Of a DNA stretch of 62,565 nt, positions 55,501-62,565 are shown piece after piece. The stretch comes from Proteromonas lacertae (lineage: Eukaryota; Sar; Bigyra; Opalinata; Proteromonadidae). The translations under genes and the position numbers were made by a program. Position 1 is the first letter of the stretch. Each line of letters opens with the position of its first letter. The stretch is taken from positions 1-62,565 of the forward strand of contig NGBS01000622.1 of assembly GCA_002245135.1 (NCBI GenBank). Reading direction: 5' to 3'. The notes below the pieces were generated by a model. It was not told where the DNA came from. It did not search any database and was given only the letters and a program-made list of their open reading frames with translations.

Positions 55501-58500
55501 AAATGGAATAAATGTAAATAACTCATTAAATGACATAAATGATTCTAACAACGAAATAAAAACTGAAATTAGCGAATGTGAATCAATGTTAAATGATTTA
55601 AAGAAACATGAAAATGATTATAGTAGTGATGAAAAAGATGAAAAATATGATAATATAGAGAATAAGATAAATGGTATTGAAGAAAAAATCAACAATTGTA
55701 ATGAAGATATTGAAACAATAAATGATATGATAAAATGTCTTAAAGATAGTGATAATTTAGTTGATAAACTAAAAGATAATAATAAATTATCTGATGAAAT
55801 ATCAAATGATTTAAATCGAATGTTAAATGAATATGAAGATTTTGAAGAACCAGATTTCTTAGATAGATGTAAAATGTATAGAAATGATGATGATGAAGAT
55901 GATAATGATAATGATAATGATAATAATGATAATGAAAATAAAGATGAAGAGCAGAAAAAACAAAGTTATATAAATGCAATAAACCAATTGAGTGAAGAAG
56001 TAGAAGAAAAGAAGAAAGAATTAGAATCATTAGAAAATGAGATAAATCGAAATTATAATTCTGCTAATACAACTCCAAATACAACACCAAGAAGTCCAAG
56101 AACACCCAGTGAAAATCGAAGAGCATTGCGATTAAAAGAATTAGATGAAAGAAATGATGAAATTAAGAAAGATTTGAAAGATTTAAACAATAAAAGAAAT
56201 AATTTGAATAAGAATTTAGAGTTAATGAAATCTAATCTTTACAATAAGATGTTAAGTGAAATACCTACAATAAAAGAAGATTTAAAAGAATTGAAGAAAG
56301 AAAATGAAGATGAGAAGAAATCATTAAAAGAATTTGAATATGATCCACATAATGATAATGAGTTTTCCAACAAATGTAATGAAGAGATTCGTATTAATGA
56401 AGTAGAAATAGAAGATTTAGGAAAGAGATTAGATGAAAAAGAAAATGAAATAAAGAAAACAATAAAGAATGATTTGAGTAAAATCTCAGTTGAGAATTTG
56501 AAGAATCTCAAAAATGGTTTAGATGAATTAGATGGAAAAGTGAAAGAATTGAAAGATAAATCTAAAGAATTAGAAGATAATATAGATTTAGAGAAAGAAT
56601 TAATAAAAGAAAAGAATAACTTAGAACAACTAGAAAATAAATACAAAGAAATCAATGATAAGTTAAACAAATGTAAAGATCAATATGAGAATATAAAAGA
56701 GAATGAAAATACTGATAAAGAGAAAGTAGAAGAAAGAAATAAGAAATTGAATGAAATGGAAGTTGAGTTAAATGAAATTGGTGATATGATAAATGATGAA
56801 AAGATAAAACTAGAAGAATTGAAGATTGGTGAAGATAATGTAAATTGTAAGAAAGAATTAAATGAAAGTAAAAACAATCAAAAGAAAATAAATGAAAGAT
56901 TGAATGATATTGATTCCACTTTGTGTAATATGTCAAATGAGTTTTTATTAATAGAAAATGATCCTCTAAAAATAATGGAAGAATTAGAAAAAGCCAAAAA
57001 TGCTTTGAATGAATTAAATGATGGAAATGAGATGATGAATGAAGAAGTTGATAGATTAGAAAGAAAGAATGAAGAAATAAATGATGAATTAGAGAGATAT
57101 AAAGAAAAGATTCAGTCATTAGAAAATGATTTATATAATGCAAATAATCGAATAGAAGATGATAAACAAGAAATAGAAGATTTATCAACTCAATTAGAAG
57201 AAGCAAATAAGACAATATCTGAAATAATGTTAAAACCAAATAATGATGATAGTAGTTTAGTTGGTGAATATTTGAATAATGAAATAGAGATGTTAGAAAA
57301 AGAAATGAAAAATGTGGAAAAAGAGTTAAAAATGAAAGAAAAATTATATGAAAATTATGAATTGAATGAAGAATTGTGTGAGAAAGAAGAAGTAAAAGAA
57401 TTAAAAGAGATATTATCATTTGTAAAACCATTATTAGATGAATGTAAAAAAGAAGTAGAAGAAGAAAAGGAATTAATGGATAGATATGAAACAGATACAA
57501 ATGCTGATAATTCCATATTAATAGAAATAAGTAATAAAATGAATATAACAAAGAGTCATTTAGGAGAATGTAAAGATAAATTGAATGAGAATAACATATT
57601 GCTATTAAATGAAATGGAAAGAGTGTGTAGTAGTAAAAATGAGAATAATCTGAATAATATGGATAAAATATTAGAAAAGATGAAAAGTGATTTAAAAGAA
57701 ATGAAAAATGAGTATAATGAATTTGATGAAGAAGATTTTAATGATAAATGTAAAATATATGATGATATTGAAGAAAGTGATGAAGATGTAAAGAAAATGA
57801 GTTATGCGAATAGTTGTGATAGATTGAATGAGAAAAGTGAAGAGAATCGAAGTAAATTAAAAGAAATCAATAAGAAATATGAAGGTGAAGAAAAATTGAA
57901 AGAATTAAAAGGATTAAGAGAAAAGATGATGAAATGTAATTTGAATAAGAGTTTATTGAAGAAGAATTTAGATGAAATGAAGAATGACTTATTGAATAAA
58001 CTAATACATAAATCAATAGAAGATCAACATGAATTGAAAAGAATGAGAGAAAAGAATGATGAAACAAAAGAAGTAATAATGAAGTTAAAAGATAGTAATA
58101 AAATGAATAATGAGAATTTGAGTGAGAATGAGATAATAAACAATCGAAATAAGAAAGAAATGGAAGAAATAGAAAATGAGTTGATGAAACTAGAAAAAGA
58201 ATTAGAAAAGAAGAGTAAAAATATAAAAACAAGTGATGTTGAAAGTTTAAAGAATTTAGAAAGTGAATTAAAAGAAATAGAAGAAAGAATGAATGAATTA
58301 AAGGAGAAAGAGAAAGAAATCAAACTGTCAATATCCAATGAAGAAGAAATACAAAAGATGAAGAAAGAGATGGAAGAATTAGAAAAAGAATGTAATGAAT
58401 ATACAAATGAATTAACAAGATTGAAAGAAAAAACTGAAGATTTAAAAGAAGAAGATAATAATAATAATGATAATATGAGTGATTCTAAATATGAAGAATT

Positions 58501-61500
58501 AAAAGGTAAAGAAGCTGAAATTGAAGATAAACTGAATGTAATAAAAGAAGATATTGAAAATGTAAATAATGAATTATACTCTTTGAGTGACGAAGAAGTG
58601 AATGAACAGAATGAGATAATAAAGAATGAACAAGAATCAATCAATAAAATTAGAGAAGAATTGAAAGAAGTAAATAATTTATTGAATGATTTAAAGAATG
58701 ACAATGAAATACTGGTGAAAGAAGAAGAAGATGCTTCATTGAAAAAGAATGGATTTAATGAAGAATTAGAAAATCTGAGAGAAGAATTAAATGAATTGAA
58801 TGAAAAAATGAAGAATTATGATGAATTAAATACCAAATATATAGAGAATTACCTTGATACTTTGAAAGAGGATGAAAAAGAATTGGAAGAAGAAATAAAT
58901 AAAGAGGAAGAAGAAATGAAAAAATCAAAGAATGAAGATTATATGGAAAATGAAAGTTTGCTGAAAGAAATAAAAGAAAAAGATAAAAGAATACAGAATG
59001 GTTTAAAAGAAAGTGACAAATTAGTGAATGAATTAAAGAAATGTAAAGAAGATGAAAAAGGTGATAAATATAATGAATTAGACAATAAATTAGATGAGAT
59101 AAAAGATGTATTGAGTGAATGTAAAAAAGAAATGAAAGATTTAAAGAGAGATAAAGAATTATTTAACAAAAAGAATGAAAATGAGAAGTTATTAAATGAG
59201 ATGAATGAAAATATCTCCAATTTGAATGATAGTTTTAATGAATTAGATGAAGATGACTTCTTAAACAAATGTAAATTAATCGATAAAAGTAAAAGAGAGA
59301 ATATGAATAAGAAAGAATCCTATTTAGAAGGAATAGAAGAATTAGATAATGATTTAAAGAAATATGAAAATGATATGAATGATTTAAATGAGAGAATAAT
59401 GAATGAATCAATGAACAGAGGTGATGATGATGATGAAGAAGAAGAAGGTGAAGAAGGAAATGAAGAGAGAAGAAGAAGAAATAGTGAAAAAGAAATGAAA
59501 GAAATATGTGAAAGAGAAAATGAATTAAATAAGAAGTTAAAGACAATAGAAAAGAAGAAAGATGAATTAAAGAAAGATTTAAATATGATAAAAGATAATA
59601 TAATTAACAGAATGAATAATGATATAAATGAGGATGAAAAGAAGTTGAAGTCAATGACAGAAAAGAATAAGAAATTGGAGAATAAATGCAATGAACTATT
59701 AGCTAACTATGAAATTGAAGATGAAAGTGAATTAAAGGATAAAAAAGAGAAATTACAAAGAAATGGAGAAGAAATGAAAGAATTAGAAAATCAATTAAAG
59801 AAAATTGACAATACCTTAAAATCATTAAAGAAAGACAATAATGAAGAAAATACTGAAGATATAAAGAAATTAGATAAAGAATTAGAAGAAATAGAAAATC
59901 GAATGAATGAAATCGGAGAAGAAGAGGAGATAAACAATTGGTTAAAGAATGAAGAAGAATTGTTAAAAGCCAAAGAGAATTATAAGAATTATGAAAATGA
60001 ATATAATGATTGTAAAGATCAAATAGAAAAGAATAGAATGAAATGTGATGAATTAAAAGAGTAAAGAATTGATGGATGAAAAATCAATAAAAGAATATGA
60101 AGAAAAATTAGAGAATTTAGAAAATGAGATGAAAGAAATAGAAAAAGAAATCAAAGAAGGAAAAGACTTAATAAATGAAATAGAAGAAATGGATGATGAA
60201 GAAAAGAGAAAAGAATTATTCAAAGAGAATAAAGAAAAAGAAAAGAAAATAAATGATAAATTGAATTATGTAAAGAATGAATTAGGCAATATGAATCATG
60301 AGATGTTAATAAATGAAAATGACAATAGTAAATTGATAGATGAATTGAAGATGTTGAAAGAAGAAAAGAAAGATTTAGAACAAGCAATGAATCAATTAAA
60401 TGAAGAAAGTGAAAGAAGAAATGAAGAATTTACATTTGACAAAGAAAGATTAGATAGTTTAGAGAATGAATTAAACAGAAAAATCCAAGAATTGAATCAA
60501 ACAAAAGAGAAACTAGAAGAAGCTGAGAAAGAATTAGAAGAAACAAAGAAATATTTAGATGGATATGGTTTAAAAAAAGGTGATTTAGATGAAGCAACAA
60601 TGATCGATCAAATGAATGAAAGAATTGATATATTAAATGAAGATAATGAGAAGTTGAAGAATATAAAAGAAGAATTAAAGAAGAGTATAGAATTGTGTGA
60701 TGAAAAATGAGTTATTGAATGGAAAAGAAGAGATAAAAGAATTAGATGAATTATTAAATGAAACAGAAGGATGTATAGGAGAAATAGAAGAAGAATTAAA
60801 GAAAGAAAAGAATGATATAGAAGATTATTTATTAGATACATCTGAAAATAGTCAAAACTTAGAAGAAATCCGAAAGAATATATTAGAAAGTGAAAAGAAA
60901 GGAAAAGAAATGAGAGAAAAGATATTAAACAAGTTATGTAATATAAGCCATAATAATGTATTTATAAATGAAATAAATGAGTTAAATGAAAAAGTAAAGA
61001 GAGTAAAGAGAATAGGATGAATGAACTAAATAGTTTAAAGAATGAATTAAATGAAATTGACAATGAGAATGATGAAATGGAAGAAAGATTGAAAGGATTG
61101 AAAGAGAAATTAAAAGAATTAGAAGAAAGTGAAAATCCTGATGAAAATGAGATAAATAAATATAGAAATGAGATAAATGACTTAGAAGAGAGAATATCAA
61201 ATAATAAGAAGTTAAAGAAAGAAATTGAAGAAAGAATTAAAAGAATGGAAGAAGGAGATGAAGAAATAGATGTAAATGAATTGAATGAGATTCGTAAAAG
61301 TATGAATGAATTAAAGAGAACAGTAAAGATTGTAATAATAAACTAAACAGTTTAAATGAAAATCTAAAAGACTATGTAATAAAATGGATAGTAAAAATGA
61401 GATAAAAGAATTGGGTCGATTAAAGAAATTAATAAATAAAGAAGAAGAATTAAATGAAAATTCAATATTAGAAATAATGAAAACAATAGAAGAATTAGAA

Positions 61501-62564
61501 AAGAATGAAAATGTAATAAAGCCATAGTAAAACGAATAAAAATCAATTCTTTGAAAATAAAACAAGAAATTGAAGATAATAAGAATAATGTAAAAGAATT
61601 GAACGAATTAGATTTGAATAAAAAAAGACAAGTGCAACAATGAAAGGAATGAATGATTTATCCTTAAAAACATTAAATATTCGAAATCATTTAGATACAG
61701 TTCATAAGATGTTAGATGAAGTTATATAAATGATTTAAATAATTTGAAGAAAGAAGTGATAGTATTGAAAGAGAAAAATGAAAAATTCGAAGAAATGAAA
61801 GAAAAGAAAGAAGAATTAGAGAATAATAATAAAGATATGAGTGAAGAAATAGAAGAAATGAAAAAGAGGATAAAAGAATTAGAAGAAGAGTTAGAAAAGA
61901 CAAAATTAGAAAGAGATGAATATGATAGTGGTTGGAAATGTTGTAAAGAAAATACAAAGAAATTATTGAATGAAATAAATGAATTAAAAAGTAAAGTAAG
62001 TGAATTAGAAGAAGATTGTCAAAGAAAAGAAGAAGAAAGAATTCACCAAAAAGAATTGTATGATAATTTATATAAAGAAATTCAGAAAATGAAGAAAGTA
62101 TTAAAGAAGCCTGAAGTATATGAAACTCCTGAAATCGCTGAATTAAAAAGATGTGTAGGATTGGCTCGTCAAGCTGTAATGAGTGCAAAAGCCTCTTATG
62201 CTGAGATTAGAAAATATGATCAACCACCACCACATAATCCAATGAGAATAATGGGATGTTTCTATTTATTAGGTTATTTACAAAAGCTCAATTTATTAAT
62301 GGTTTAACTTATGAAGGAACAGATATAAAAGTTCCAGAAAAAGATTCTTGGAATAGTTTAAGAACTTATATTGATTATCAATTTGTGAATTCAATGGTGA
62401 AATATGATGTATTAGATGAGAAAAATGAAGATGAGAAAGAAACAATAGAATTAATTCGACATGAACTTCGACAGTATAAAGCTGAAGAAATAAGTCAATA
62501 TTCGAAAGCTTTTACAGTTTCGTACAATTTATTAAATGCCTATTTGATTTATATGATGCAGTAA
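52539..62564 (+). CDS. Giant coiled-coil protein E with four long repeats and C-terminal dynein-stalk-tip-like domain
   Basis: Start MDLDTPAEILLYSYQEELKA matches the family signature. About 3,300 residues of Lys/Glu/Asn-rich coiled coil follow, built of four long repeats (see findings), each with a landmark such as ELDEDDFLDECKLY (53650), EEPDFLDRCKMY (55845), EEDFNDKCKIY (57730) and ELDEDDFLNKCKLI (59240). The 3' end carries GWKCCKEN, then LARQAVMSAKASYAEIRKYD with PPP, MRIMGCFYLLGYL, SWNSLRTYIDYQFVNSMVKY and ISQYSKAFTVSYNLLNAYLI, the head found in A-C. Within the gene a 5.1-kb stretch (54935-60064) is open without break, but before and after it the frame changes about a dozen times (near 53930, 54345, 54740-54930, 60066, 60705, 61018, 61350-61740 and 62265). 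Read-through protein or decaying gene is not decided. Confidence 0.7.
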
Positions 62565-62565
62565 A

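Noticed and set aside
56652-57551. Minus-strand open frame of 299 codons rich in Leu, Ile, His and Phe
   Set aside because: It is the reverse shadow of a Lys/Glu/Asn-rich coiled-coil gene: TTT, TTC and ATT codons mirror AAA, GAA and AAT. The same applies to the other long minus-strand frames at 53.0-59.7 kb.
1-62565. Transposons, LTR elements, virus-derived genes, tRNA or rRNA genes
   Set aside because: No reverse transcriptase, integrase, transposase or capsid-like frames, no long terminal repeats or inverted repeats with target duplications, and no tRNA-like B box or rRNA-like G+C-rich block was seen on either strand by eye. A tRNAscan-SE or Infernal run would be decisive for small RNAs.
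1-62565. Alternative genetic code (ciliate-like TAA/TAG reassignment) to explain in-frame stops
   Set aside because: Long intact genes such as HSP60, GLDC, SLC5 and protein D have no internal TAA or TAG, and end with TAA; other genes end with TAG or TGA. The few in-frame stops are in genes with other signs of decay.

Overview
The window is nuclear DNA from a very A+T-rich eukaryote (about three quarters A+T by eye) that uses the standard genetic code: TAA, TAG and TGA all end genes here. Genes lie close together on both strands and carry many tiny introns, mostly 20-60 nt, starting GTA and ending in a T-rich stretch plus AG. Core genes fit a free-living or host-associated protist: NOP58 and UTP11 (ribosome biogenesis), SEC63 (ER translocation), an HSP60 with a presequence, and the glycine cleavage P-protein GLDC, which implies a mitochondrion or a related organelle. 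The lineage cannot be named from the sequence alone.

Layout. 1-11.1 kb: a partial multi-spanning membrane protein, a GATA zinc-finger protein, a Myb/SANT plus U-box-like protein, an unknown multi-exon gene, an OFA-type MFS transporter, and a secreted-type I membrane protein with a mucin-like stalk and a cytoplasmic PH domain. 11.4-21.4 kb: four genes of one coiled-coil family (called A-D here), with UTP11 and SEC63 between them. 21.5-43.2 kb: a long run of secretory-pathway glycan enzymes (two LicD/fukutin-like, two fucosyltransferase-like, FkbM methyltransferase, GT2-like, two GT92-like plus a GT92 relic, YibB/HtrL-like, a duplicated HYSGN-motif enzyme, a degenerate PAP2 protein and a GT pseudogene), with a choline-type SLC5 transporter, HSP60 and GLDC among them. 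43.3-52.2 kb: an LRR protein with a minisatellite tail, a pseudokinase-TPR protein with about fourteen introns, a divergent HSF-like protein and NOP58. 52.5-62.6 kb: a 10-kb coiled-coil gene (E), the fifth family member.

The most striking signal is the coiled-coil family A-E. A, B, C and E end in a domain of about 130 residues that reads by eye like the microtubule-binding stalk tip of dynein heavy chain, but outside any dynein motor and without the returning coiled-coil strand. D shares the N-terminal signature and an internal Cys/His motif but ends in a TBL2-like WD40 propeller. They look like a lineage-specific set of filamentous, possibly microtubule-binding, cytoskeletal proteins.

Other notable points: a candidate U12-type AT-AA intron in GLDC, a recurrent CAAGCC element just upstream of several start codons, a heat-shock element before HSP60, and a 15-bp minisatellite that is open in two frames. 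Single-base frame breaks occur even in the conserved genes UTP11, SEC63 and NOP58, so many breaks elsewhere may be sequence errors rather than decay.
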